The position numbers and the translations under genes are program-made. From positions 310,001 to 374,000 of the forward strand of contig NZ_MTQP01000064.1 of NCBI RefSeq assembly GCF_001984175.1: a DNA stretch of 64,000 nt, in the 5' to 3' direction. This document shows, piece by piece, positions 10,555 through 18,144 of this stretch. The DNA is from Saccharothrix sp. ALI-22-I. Its GTDB lineage: Bacteria; Actinomycetota; Actinomycetes; Mycobacteriales; Pseudonocardiaceae. The notes below the pieces were generated by a model. It was given only the letters and a program-made list of their open reading frames with translations. It was not told where the DNA came from and searched no databases. The stretch's first letter is position 1. Every line of letters starts with the position of its first letter.

Positions 10555-11319
10555 CTATTCCCCGTCGACCGATTCGATGTCGCCCTCCCAGATGGGGTGC
10601 AACGGGGGCACCTTGCCTTCCAGCGCCGCGTCGACGATCGCCGCCGTCCTCGGCTTCAGCCGGGACGACCGCCGTTCATGCGCCAACCGGTCACGGAAGA
10701 TGGGGATGGATAACGCGGCAGCCGCGTGCTCCACCAACTTCGGTCTGAGGCTCCTCAGGCATGCGACCAGCGCGTCGGCCACCGAGTCCGCCGCCTCGGG
10801 GGCCACGGCGCCGTCCCGGGCGAGCCGTCGAATAGCGATGGCGGCGTCCGCGCGGATCCACCACTTCCTGTCCCGCAGCGCCTTCACCACGAGCGGCACC
10901 GCGGCGGGATCCGCCGTGTCGCTGAGGGACAGCACCGCGTTGAACCGGCGGATCACCATCCAACTCGACAGGTCCCGCCGGTAGTGCTCGATCGGAGACG
11001 CGCGCCGAAGCCTCGGAATCCCGTAACCCAGCCCCAGAGGGCTGCGGTAGGCCTGCCGGCGCATCCACGCGTCGACCATCCCCGGTTTTCCACTGGATCG
11101 AGCGAAGAGGTCGAGCGCGTACGAGGGATCCCGATCCGGGTCGCGCTCCGCCAGGATGCGGCACAGCACCGACGCGACCAGGGGCCGTTGGCCTGTGATC
11201 AGGGTCAGGATCTTGTCGTCCAGCCCTTCCTCCGTGCTGTCGATCAGAGACCGGATATGGGCACGCCGATCCGGCGAGTCCACGTCCAGGACGGCGGCAA
11301 GTGCGGCATCGGTTGACAA
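10555..11319 (-). CDS. HEAT-repeat-like protein
   Basis: A 254-residue soluble protein of alpha-helical character. The segment around VPLVVKALRDRKWWIRADAAIAIRRLA has the helix-turn-helix spacing of HEAT repeats, and the C-terminal third looks like further degenerate repeats. No catalytic motif, signal peptide or membrane helix is seen. The start is TTG, supported by AAGGGGA at good spacing; no better in-frame start is close. Such proteins usually act as protein-binding scaffolds. It sits alone between metG and the MFS gene, 61 nt from the metG start. Confidence 0.7.
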   Translation of the reverse strand: MSTDAALAAVLDVDSPDRRAHIRSLIDSTEEGLDDKILTLITGQRPLVASVLCRILAERDPDRDPSYALDLFARSSGKPGMVDAWMRRQAYRSPLGLGYGIPRLRRASPIEHYRRDLSSWMVIRRFNAVLSLSDTADPAAVPLVVKALRDRKWWIRADAAIAIRRLARDGAVAPEAADSVADALVACLRSLRPKLVEHAAAALSIPIFRDRLAHERRSSRLKPRTAAIVDAALEGKVPPLHPIWEGDIESVDGE

Positions 11320-11347
11320 CGACTTCCCCTTGGATTGGCAGTCGGGA

Positions 11348-12568
11348 CTAATTTCCGTGCCGGCGGCGTTCCGCGTCGACGAGGTCGCGCTCGGTCATGG
11401 TCATCCGCAGCGGGATGATCAACAGGGTCATGGCGATGCCGGCGGCGGTGAAGACGGTCGGTGGTCCCCAGAGTGCCACCGCCCCGCCGCCGGCCGCCGC
11501 GCCGAGCGGGGTGGCGCCGTGGGTCGCGGTCCGGTAGGCGCCGCTCACCCGGCCGAGGCGGGATCGGGGGACGACGGTCTGCCGGACGGACAGGGCCATG
11601 ACCGCCCACATGCCGCCCAGGACGCTCCCCAGCGCGGCCACCGCCAAGAGCGGCGTGTACTCGCCCGTCAGCGGGGCCAGGAAGACCGCCGCCCAGCCGA
11701 CTCGCGACAGCCACAGCACGTGCTGGCGTCCGACCAGGGCTTCCAGCCGTGCGGTGAGCAGCGAACCGACCGTTGCACCCAGCCCGATCGCACCTACGAC
11801 GACGCCGTATTGGGTGGTGGTCAGGTTGAGCGGGCCGGGTGGTACCGCGTACAGCACCAGGGCGGTCAGGAAGGCGGCGTTGGCGAACGTCGTGGCGCCG
11901 CTCACCAGGGCGAGTCCGCGCAGGACGGGGTCGCGGAGGATGTCGCCCATTCCCGCTGTCACGCGAGCACGAATGGGTGTCGGTCGCGGTGTCGGTTGGG
12001 GTGTCGGTTGGGCGTGGCCGATGAGCACCGCGAGGGCGGCCGCCCCGCACACGGCGCCGGCGACGAGTGACGGCACGGACGCGCCCAGGGCGAGCAGAGT
12101 GCCGGCGAACACCGGTCCGGCGAACTGGTTGGTGATCCGCGTGGCCACGGTCAGGGCGCCGTTCGCGCGGGTCCGGTCGGGGGCGGCCACCAGCGCGGGC
12201 ACCGACGCTTCGGCGCAGGTGTCGACCACGACCTGCAACAAGCCGACGACGAACACCGCCGCCAACAGCACCGCCAACGTGGGCGCACCGGTTGCCGTCA
12301 CCGCCGCGAGGCCCGCCATCGCGACGGCCCGGCAGGTGTTGGCGGCCACCATCAGGCGACGCCGGTCGAACGCGTCCGCCAGCACCCCCACCGGCACGCC
12401 CGCGAGCAGCCACGGCAGACCGGCCGCCACGCCGACCGCCGACACCGCGCCCGGGTCCGCCGACGTGGTGGCCGCGACGAGCACCGCCGCGGTCGCGAAG
12501 ATGCCGCCCGCCGCGTCCGAGCACGCCGTCGCGGCGAGGAGAACGCCGAAGCCGTAAGAGCGGCTCAA
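11348..12568 (-). CDS. major facilitator superfamily transporter
   Basis: A 406-residue membrane protein with about 12 predicted helices and the MFS loop motif GVLADAFDRRRLM between helices 2 and 3. Its general look (short loops, no long soluble domain) fits the MFS_3 exporter group, which includes drug and siderophore exporters; the substrate is not readable. A Pro-Thr run (QPTPQPTPRPTP) lies in the central cytoplasmic loop. The TTG start overlaps the rsmI stop codon, so the two are probably translated together. A downstream start is possible since TTG has its purine-rich stretch very close. Confidence 0.85.
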   Translation of the reverse strand: MSRSYGFGVLLAATACSDAAGGIFATAAVLVAATTSADPGAVSAVGVAAGLPWLLAGVPVGVLADAFDRRRLMVAANTCRAVAMAGLAAVTATGAPTLAVLLAAVFVVGLLQVVVDTCAEASVPALVAAPDRTRANGALTVATRITNQFAGPVFAGTLLALGASVPSLVAGAVCGAAALAVLIGHAQPTPQPTPRPTPIRARVTAGMGDILRDPVLRGLALVSGATTFANAAFLTALVLYAVPPGPLNLTTTQYGVVVGAIGLGATVGSLLTARLEALVGRQHVLWLSRVGWAAVFLAPLTGEYTPLLAVAALGSVLGGMWAVMALSVRQTVVPRSRLGRVSGAYRTATHGATPLGAAAGGGAVALWGPPTVFTAAGIAMTLLIIPLRMTMTERDLVDAERRRHGN

Positions 12569-13410
12569 CTTCCGCTGATCACGGCGTCGTAGAGGGCCTT
12601 CTTGCTCACGCCCGCCGCCTCGGCGACCTCGGCCGCCGCCGTCTTCGTCCGCTCGCCGTCGGCCACCCGTTGCTTCACCTCGGCGACCAGGGTCTCCATC
12701 GGCGGTGTCTCGCGCGCGTCGGCGGGGGCCAGCACCACGGTGATCTCGCCCCGGACGCCCTCGGCGGCCCACTCGGCCAGTTCACCGAGGCCACCCCGCT
12801 TGACTTCCTCGTACGTCTTGGTCAACTCACGGCACACGGCGGCGCGGCGGTCGTTGCCCAACACCAGAGCGGCGTCGGCGAGGGTGTCCGCCAGCCGATG
12901 GGGCGATTCGAAGAAAACACACGTCCGTGGCTCCTGGGCCAACGCCGCGAACCACTTCTGCCGCTCCCCCTGCTTGCGCGGCGGGAAGCCGTCGAAGCAG
13001 AAGCGGTCCGAAGGCAGGCCCGAGACGGCCAGCGCGGTCGTCACGGCGGACGGTCCGGGCAGGCACGTGACCTGGATGTCCTCCGCCACGCACGCGGCCA
13101 CCAGGCGGTAGCCGGGGTCGGACACGCTGGGCATGCCGGCGTCCGTCACCAGCACCACGGTCTGACCGTCGTGGAGGGCTTCGAGCAGCTTGGGCAGCCG
13201 GGCCGTCTCGACCTGGTCGTAGAAGCTGACGACCCGTCCGGACAGGGTCACGTCGAGGGCCGACGCGAGGGACCGAAGTCTTCTCGTGTCCTCCGCCGCG
13301 ATCACCTCCGCCGTGCCCAATGCCTCGACCAGGCGCGGTGAAGCGTCCCGGACGTCGCCGAGCGGAGTAGCCGCCAGCACCAAACGGCCTGATCCAGATA
13401 CAGGTCTCAC
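12565..13410 (-). CDS. rsmI: 16S rRNA (cytidine1402-2'-O)-methyltransferase
   Basis: RsmI adds a 2'-O-methyl group to C1402 in the ribosomal P site. The 281-residue product has the tetrapyrrole-methylase fold: the SAM loop [13 protein letters not shown] near the N-terminus, [24 protein letters not shown], and the [20 protein letters not shown] loop, with the C-terminal extension typical of RsmI. The GTG is chosen for family length; another GTG three codons upstream is nearly equal. It is divergent from the O-mannosyltransferase gene by 24 nt, the same arrangement as in mycobacteria. Confidence 0.94.
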   Translation of the reverse strand: MRPVSGSGRLVLAATPLGDVRDASPRLVEALGTAEVIAAEDTRRLRSLASALDVTLSGRVVSFYDQVETARLPKLLEALHDGQTVVLVTDAGMPSVSDPGYRLVAACVAEDIQVTCLPGPSAVTTALAVSGLPSDRFCFDGFPPRKQGERQKWFAALAQEPRTCVFFESPHRLADTLADAALVLGNDRRAAVCRELTKTYEEVKRGGLGELAEWAAEGVRGEITVVLAPADARETPPMETLVAEVKQRVADGERTKTAAAEVAEAAGVSKKALYDAVISGS

Positions 13411-13434
13411 GCCTCTCACCCTACGATCGGGCCC

Positions 13435-15006
13435 GTGAGCCTGATCGCACCGCAGTCCGCAGACGACGTGGTCGAGGCCGGCGAGGTCCCGCCGGCCAGC
13501 CCGCCACCGGGCAACGACCGCGAGGAGCGGGCCCGCCAGCTCGAACCCGGCCCGATGAGCACCGCCCTGAGGGGCTGGCTCGTCACGTTGACCGTGGCGC
13601 TGATCGGCGGCGTGGTGCGGTTCTGGAACCTCGGGTTCCCGACCGACAAGGGCACGCCGATCTTCGACGAGAAGCACTACGTGCCGCAGGGCGCGCAGGT
13701 GCTGCGCAACGGCGGGTACGAGGACAACCCCGGCTACGAGCTGATCGTCCACCCGCCGCTGGGCAAGCAGCTCATCGCGCTCGGCGAGTGGCTGTTCGGC
13801 TACGACGGCGTGGGCTGGCGGTTCGCGTCGGCGGTCGCCGGGACGTTGATGATCCTGCTGGTCGTGCGGATCGCCCGGCGGATGACGCGGTCGGACCTGA
13901 TCGGCGCGATCGCCGGTGTGCTGCTGATCGCGGACGGCGTGAGCCACGTGCAGTCGCGGATGGGGATGCTGGACATCTTCCTGGCGTTCTTCGTGGTGGT
14001 GGCGTTCGCCTGCCTGGTGGTGGACCGGGACCAGGTGCGGTCACGGCTGGCCGTCGCGGTGCGCGAGGGCTGGGTGAACAACTCGCCGTTCGGCCCGTGG
14101 CTGGGTTTCCGCTGGTGGCGGTTCGCCGGGGGCATCGCCCTGGGGTTGGCGTGCGGCGTGAAGTGGTCCGGGCTGTGGTTCATCGCGTTCTTCGGCGTGC
14201 TGTCGGTGGTCTGGAGCGCCACCGCGCGCCGTGCCGCCGGGGTGGAGCGGCCGTGGCTGGGTTCGATCGCGAAGGACCTGCTGCCGTCGCTGTTCGCGCT
14301 GCTGGTCATCCCGATGCTGGCGTACCTGGCGACGTGGTGGGCGTGGTTCGCGTCGGAGACGGCCATCGACCGGCACGTCGCGGGGGTGAAGATCCCCGAG
14401 GACGGCTGGATCCCGGAGCCGCTGCGGGCGCTCTGGTACTACAGCAGCAACGTGCTGGACTTCCACACCAAGCTGGTGACGTCGGAGACCAACCGGCACC
14501 CGTGGGAGTCCAAGCCGTGGACGTGGCCGATGGGGCTGCGGCCGATGCTCTACTACTTCGAGGGCGCCGTCCAGGGCTGCGGCGGGCCGAGCTGCGTGGG
14601 CGCGATCATGCTGATCGGGACGCCCGCGATGTGGTGGCTGGCGTTCCCGATGCTGGCGTGGGCGATGTGGCAGTCGATCGCCAGGCTGGACTGGCGGTAC
14701 GCGGCGGTGCTGGTCGGGTACGGCGCGGGCTTCCTGCCGTGGTTCCTCAACGTCGACCGGCAGATGTACTTCTTCTACGTCACGCCGATGGCGCCGTTCC
14801 TGGTGTTGGGCATCGCGCTGGCGTTGGGCGAGGTCCTCGGGCGGCGCACGGACGGCAAGGAACGCCGCGGCACCGGCCTGCTCGCCGTGGCGCTGTACGT
14901 CGGCCTGGTGGTGGCCAACTTCGTGTGGCTGTGGCCCATCCTCAACGGCATACCGATCACCCCGGAGATGTGGGACGCCCAGAAATGGCTCCCGTCCTGG
15001 AATTGA
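13435..15006 (+). CDS. pmt: polyprenol-phosphate-mannose protein O-mannosyltransferase
   Basis: PMT (GT39) transfers mannose from polyprenyl-phosphate-mannose to Ser/Thr of proteins as they are exported. The 523-residue product has a soluble N-terminus of about 45 residues, then about 11 membrane helices. The first external loop holds the acidic pair in PIFDEKHYV, the catalytic Asp-Glu of the family, and HPPLGKQLI follows. The GTG start is set by the tight divergent spacing with rsmI. Targets are likely lipoproteins and secreted proteins such as those elsewhere in this window with Ser/Thr-rich linkers (inference). Confidence 0.93.
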   Translation: MSLIAPQSADDVVEAGEVPPASPPPGNDREERARQLEPGPMSTALRGWLVTLTVALIGGVVRFWNLGFPTDKGTPIFDEKHYVPQGAQVLRNGGYEDNPGYELIVHPPLGKQLIALGEWLFGYDGVGWRFASAVAGTLMILLVVRIARRMTRSDLIGAIAGVLLIADGVSHVQSRMGMLDIFLAFFVVVAFACLVVDRDQVRSRLAVAVREGWVNNSPFGPWLGFRWWRFAGGIALGLACGVKWSGLWFIAFFGVLSVVWSATARRAAGVERPWLGSIAKDLLPSLFALLVIPMLAYLATWWAWFASETAIDRHVAGVKIPEDGWIPEPLRALWYYSSNVLDFHTKLVTSETNRHPWESKPWTWPMGLRPMLYYFEGAVQGCGGPSCVGAIMLIGTPAMWWLAFPMLAWAMWQSIARLDWRYAAVLVGYGAGFLPWFLNVDRQMYFFYVTPMAPFLVLGIALALGEVLGRRTDGKERRGTGLLAVALYVGLVVANFVWLWPILNGIPITPEMWDAQKWLPSWN

Positions 15007-15015
15007 TCCGGGAGG

Positions 15016-15474
15016 TCAGCGCGGCAGTTCGGTGAGCACGGGGTTGTGGATGCTTTCGTAGATCACCGAGCTGCGGAAGCTGATTACTTCTCGGCGTTGG
15101 CTCAGGCGGTCGATCAGGAATGCGTGCAGGTGTTCCAGGTCCTGCACGGCCAGGTGGATGAGGAAGTCGTCGTCGCCGGTGACCACGTACATCGCGGTCA
15201 CCTCGGGCAGAACGCCGATGGCGGATTTGAAGTTGTCGATCACGGCGCGGCTGGTGGGGCGCAGGCGGGCGGCTACGAAGGCTTGCACGCGGCGGTTGAG
15301 GGCGCCCAGGTCCACGTCGGCGTGGTAGCCCTTGATCACGCCGCGTTCACGTAGTGCGCGGACGCGTTCGAGGCAGGTCGAGGGTGCGACGCCCAGACGT
15401 CTGGCCAGTTCGCGGTTGGTCAGCCGCGCATCCAGTTGCAGATTCCGGATGATCGCCGAATCAAGTTCGTCCAC
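15016..15474 (-). CDS. Lrp/AsnC family transcriptional regulator
   Basis: A 152-residue regulator with an N-terminal winged helix-turn-helix (about 1-60, recognition region NRELARRLGVAPSTCLERV) and a C-terminal RAM ligand-binding domain with VTGDDDFLIHLAV. Lrp/AsnC proteins bind amino acids and act as octamers. It is convergent with pmt, 10 nt apart, and divergent from the DUF2000 gene, so the latter is the natural regulatory target. The GTG start gives the standard family N-terminus MDELDSAIIR. Confidence 0.93.
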   Translation of the reverse strand: MDELDSAIIRNLQLDARLTNRELARRLGVAPSTCLERVRALRERGVIKGYHADVDLGALNRRVQAFVAARLRPTSRAVIDNFKSAIGVLPEVTAMYVVTGDDDFLIHLAVQDLEHLHAFLIDRLSQRREVISFRSSVIYESIHNPVLTELPR

Positions 15475-15577
15475 GGGCGGATCTTGTCACACGCTGCCGA
15501 ATTACGTTCGGGACGGCTGGACGTGGGCGTTCAGGTGGATAGGTTTGATCTCAATCCACCGAACGAACGGACCAGAC

Positions 15578-15970
15578 GTGCTGCCCACCAAACTCGCCCT
15601 GATCCTGCGCGACGACCTGCCGCCGAACCTCGCCGCCAACGCCGCCGTCGTCCTCGGCCTGAGCCTCGGTGCCCGCCTCCCCGAACTGCTCGGCGACGAC
15701 GGCAAGGACGCCGACGGCAGCGTTCACCAGGGCCTCAACAACCACCCGGTACCGGTGCTGACCGCGTCCGGCGACCACCTCAAGACCCTGCACCGGGCCG
15801 AGGGTGTGCTGAAGATCGGTTTCACCGAGGTCGCCCGGCGGTCCCGCGCCTACGCCGAGTACCTCGAAGCCCTCGCCGAGACCGAGGACCCGGAGTTCGT
15901 CGCGGTCGCCCTCTACGGTCCCCGCGCCGAGGTCACCAAGCTGACCCGCAAGCTCCCGTTGATGGCGTGA
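15578..15970 (+). CDS. DUF2000 family protein
   Basis: A 130-residue soluble protein whose N-terminus (LPTKLALILRDDLPPNLAANAAVVLGLSLG) and C-terminal GPRAEVTKLTRKLPLMA match the DUF2000 family, which resembles the peptidyl-tRNA hydrolase II fold but lacks a proven activity. The GTG start has GGA at moderate spacing and lies next to the first conserved strand. The pairing with a divergent Lrp/AsnC gene is seen in other actinobacteria and suggests amino-acid-linked control (inference). Confidence 0.85.
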   Translation: MLPTKLALILRDDLPPNLAANAAVVLGLSLGARLPELLGDDGKDADGSVHQGLNNHPVPVLTASGDHLKTLHRAEGVLKIGFTEVARRSRAYAEYLEALAETEDPEFVAVALYGPRAEVTKLTRKLPLMA

Positions 15971-16025
15971 GGCGTTCCGATCGCGGTAACGGCGGCGGGA
16001 TCGGCCGCCGTCACAACGGCCTTGG

Positions 16026-17975
16026 TCAGCGCACGGGTCGAGTCGGCGGTTCCGGTCGGTCGATCATCTTCGTGACCGGGCCTTCCTTGCTCAGCCCGGC
16101 CTGCGACAGCCAGGTGCTCAGCTCGGACCGGATGGCCGCCAGCGACGGCCGGCGGGCCGGGTCGGCGTCGAGGGCGTTGGTGAGCAGCCGGTGGTGCGCG
16201 CTGCGCTGGGGCAGCTTCACGCACGGCTCGCCCTGGGCGGCGGCCATCAGCGACGAGATCGGGTTCTCCCGCGACCCGCGCGGCGGGTGGCCGGTGAGCG
16301 CGTAGCTGACCGTCGCGGCCAACTGCCAGGCGTCCGACGCGGGGCTGGCGGCCTCACCCCGGGCGGTCTCCGGGGCCAGGAAGTCGGGCGTGCCGACCAT
16401 CATCCCGGTGGCGGTGAGGGTGCTGTCGCCCTTCGACCGGGCGATGCCGAAGTCGATCAGGTGCGCGGTGCCCTGGGTGTCCACGATGACGTTGGACGGC
16501 TTCACGTCCCGGTGCAGCACGCCCTGGTCGTGCGCGGCGGCCAGCGCGTCCGCCATGTTCACCCACAGGCGGGCGGCGAGCGTGTCGGCGAGCAGACCGC
16601 TCTTGAGCACGACGTCGGACAGCGGCTGGCCGTCGATGTACTCCATGATGATCGCCAGGCCGTCGGGGTCCTGCACGATGTCGAACACGCGCACGCAGTT
16701 CGGGTGCCGCACGGCGGCCAGAGCGCGCGCTTCACGCACCATGCGCTGCTCGGTGTCGTTGTCCGGCGCGTGCGCGAGCTTCACCGCGACCGTGCGGGCC
16801 AGCTGCTCGTCCACGGCCAGCCACACGGTGCCGAACCCGCCGCGTCCCAGCTGCCGGATGCGCCGGAACCGGCCACCCGCCGGGTTCCACACCTTGCCGG
16901 AGTCCGACACGGGCGACGACGGCGCGCTGTTCGCGCTGCTGCCGGGGCCGAACGGGAGCGGACCGGGGGTGTCGGCCAGCGGCGCCGGCTGGTCCGCGCG
17001 GATCGGCTTCGACTGTTCCACCCGGGTCGGCTTCGGCGGCTCGACGGGCACCTCGGCGATCCGCGTCGGCGGGTAGTGCCGCGGCGGCGGGGTCGGCCGG
17101 TAGGGCGGCACCGGCTGGTACGGCGGGATCTGGGCGGGCTGGTAGGGCGGCGGCTTCTCCACCTGGTACGGCGGCGGCTTCTGGGACGGCTGGTTCTGGG
17201 ACGGCCCCTGCGGCTGCTGGGCCTGCGGCTTTTGCGGCTTTTGCGGCTGCTGGGGCGGCGGTGGCGTTCTCGACACCGCAGGTTGCGGGCTCGGGTTCCC
17301 GCGATCGCGACCGGGGCGGTTCAGCATGGCGGTAGTCAACCCGAAAACCCGCACAACGAGGGAGCCCAGCAGCGCGATCGGGAAAAACCCGAGCAGCAGG
17401 TGACCGACCAGCGTGACCGGCAGCTGGGACGTGGACAGCAGCAGGACCAGGAACGGCGGCCAGAACACCCGGCGCGGCCAGTTCGGGCCCAGCCGGAACG
17501 CCGAGCCCGCCTGGAGCATCACGAACAGCAGGCACAGCAGCGCCAGGACCGCCGTCACGCAGGCCGCGATCAGGTACGTCACGCCCTCCCGGCCGGTGAT
17601 CGAATCGATGAACGGCGGCGCCAACAGGTACTCGCCCTGGGTGAACGCCACGCACGGCGTCTCGCTCAGCGACTCCATGCCCGGCAGGGCCCGGCCGCGC
17701 AACAGCTTGAACGTCGCCGAGAACGCCACCCACGGCAGCACCAGCGTGCTCACCACGCCGAGCACCGCGAAGATCGCGCCGGTGAACGGGCCGTAGGAGT
17801 TGCCGACGACGCGGCGGACGGTGATCGCCAGGAGTGCGGCGACCGTCGGCAGCACGCCGATCAGCGCGCCGAACGCGGTGGCGGTCCAAGCCCAGTCACC
17901 GGGGCAGACGGGCACCCCCGCCCAGCCGTGCAGCCATGCCAGCAGCGACTCGGCCAGCTCCACGACCCGCACCAC
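16026..17975 (-). CDS. membrane-anchored Ser/Thr protein kinase, kinase domain at the C-terminus
   Basis: A 649-residue protein with reversed architecture. Residues 29-212 hold about five hydrophobic segments, 221-345 a Pro/Gln-rich linker rich in PPPYQ-type repeats, and about 370-640 a Hanks-type kinase: GRGGFGTV near 375, Lys in VAVKLA, HRDVKPSN near 485, DFG near 506 and GTPDFLAPE. Actinobacterial PknB-like kinases have the kinase first and the sensor outside; here the membrane part precedes the kinase and there is no large external domain. All catalytic residues are kept, so it should be active. Several GTG codons (positions 1, 2 and 5) compete for the start. Confidence 0.92.
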   Translation of the reverse strand: MVRVVELAESLLAWLHGWAGVPVCPGDWAWTATAFGALIGVLPTVAALLAITVRRVVGNSYGPFTGAIFAVLGVVSTLVLPWVAFSATFKLLRGRALPGMESLSETPCVAFTQGEYLLAPPFIDSITGREGVTYLIAACVTAVLALLCLLFVMLQAGSAFRLGPNWPRRVFWPPFLVLLLSTSQLPVTLVGHLLLGFFPIALLGSLVVRVFGLTTAMLNRPGRDRGNPSPQPAVSRTPPPPQQPQKPQKPQAQQPQGPSQNQPSQKPPPYQVEKPPPYQPAQIPPYQPVPPYRPTPPPRHYPPTRIAEVPVEPPKPTRVEQSKPIRADQPAPLADTPGPLPFGPGSSANSAPSSPVSDSGKVWNPAGGRFRRIRQLGRGGFGTVWLAVDEQLARTVAVKLAHAPDNDTEQRMVREARALAAVRHPNCVRVFDIVQDPDGLAIIMEYIDGQPLSDVVLKSGLLADTLAARLWVNMADALAAAHDQGVLHRDVKPSNVIVDTQGTAHLIDFGIARSKGDSTLTATGMMVGTPDFLAPETARGEAASPASDAWQLAATVSYALTGHPPRGSRENPISSLMAAAQGEPCVKLPQRSAHHRLLTNALDADPARRPSLAAIRSELSTWLSQAGLSKEGPVTKMIDRPEPPTRPVR

Positions 17976-18144
17976 CCCTTCTCGTCGTCTCTCAGAGTAC
18001 GGGTGCGAGCCACATCGGCAGCGCAGTCAGGCAGTGCCGTTACACCGTCGTGCACTCGTAGCGGGTCGTTGCAGATCGGAGCGCGGGTCGAAAAGGCATT
18101 GACGACCGACGCGTCAGGCGCGGCAGGCTCCGAGTCCGACGATT

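Noticed and set aside
17140-17260. short tandem repeats suggesting a CRISPR-like array
   Set aside because: They are in frame and encode the Pro/Gln-rich kinase linker; there are no spacers of equal length. No CRISPR array was seen in the window.
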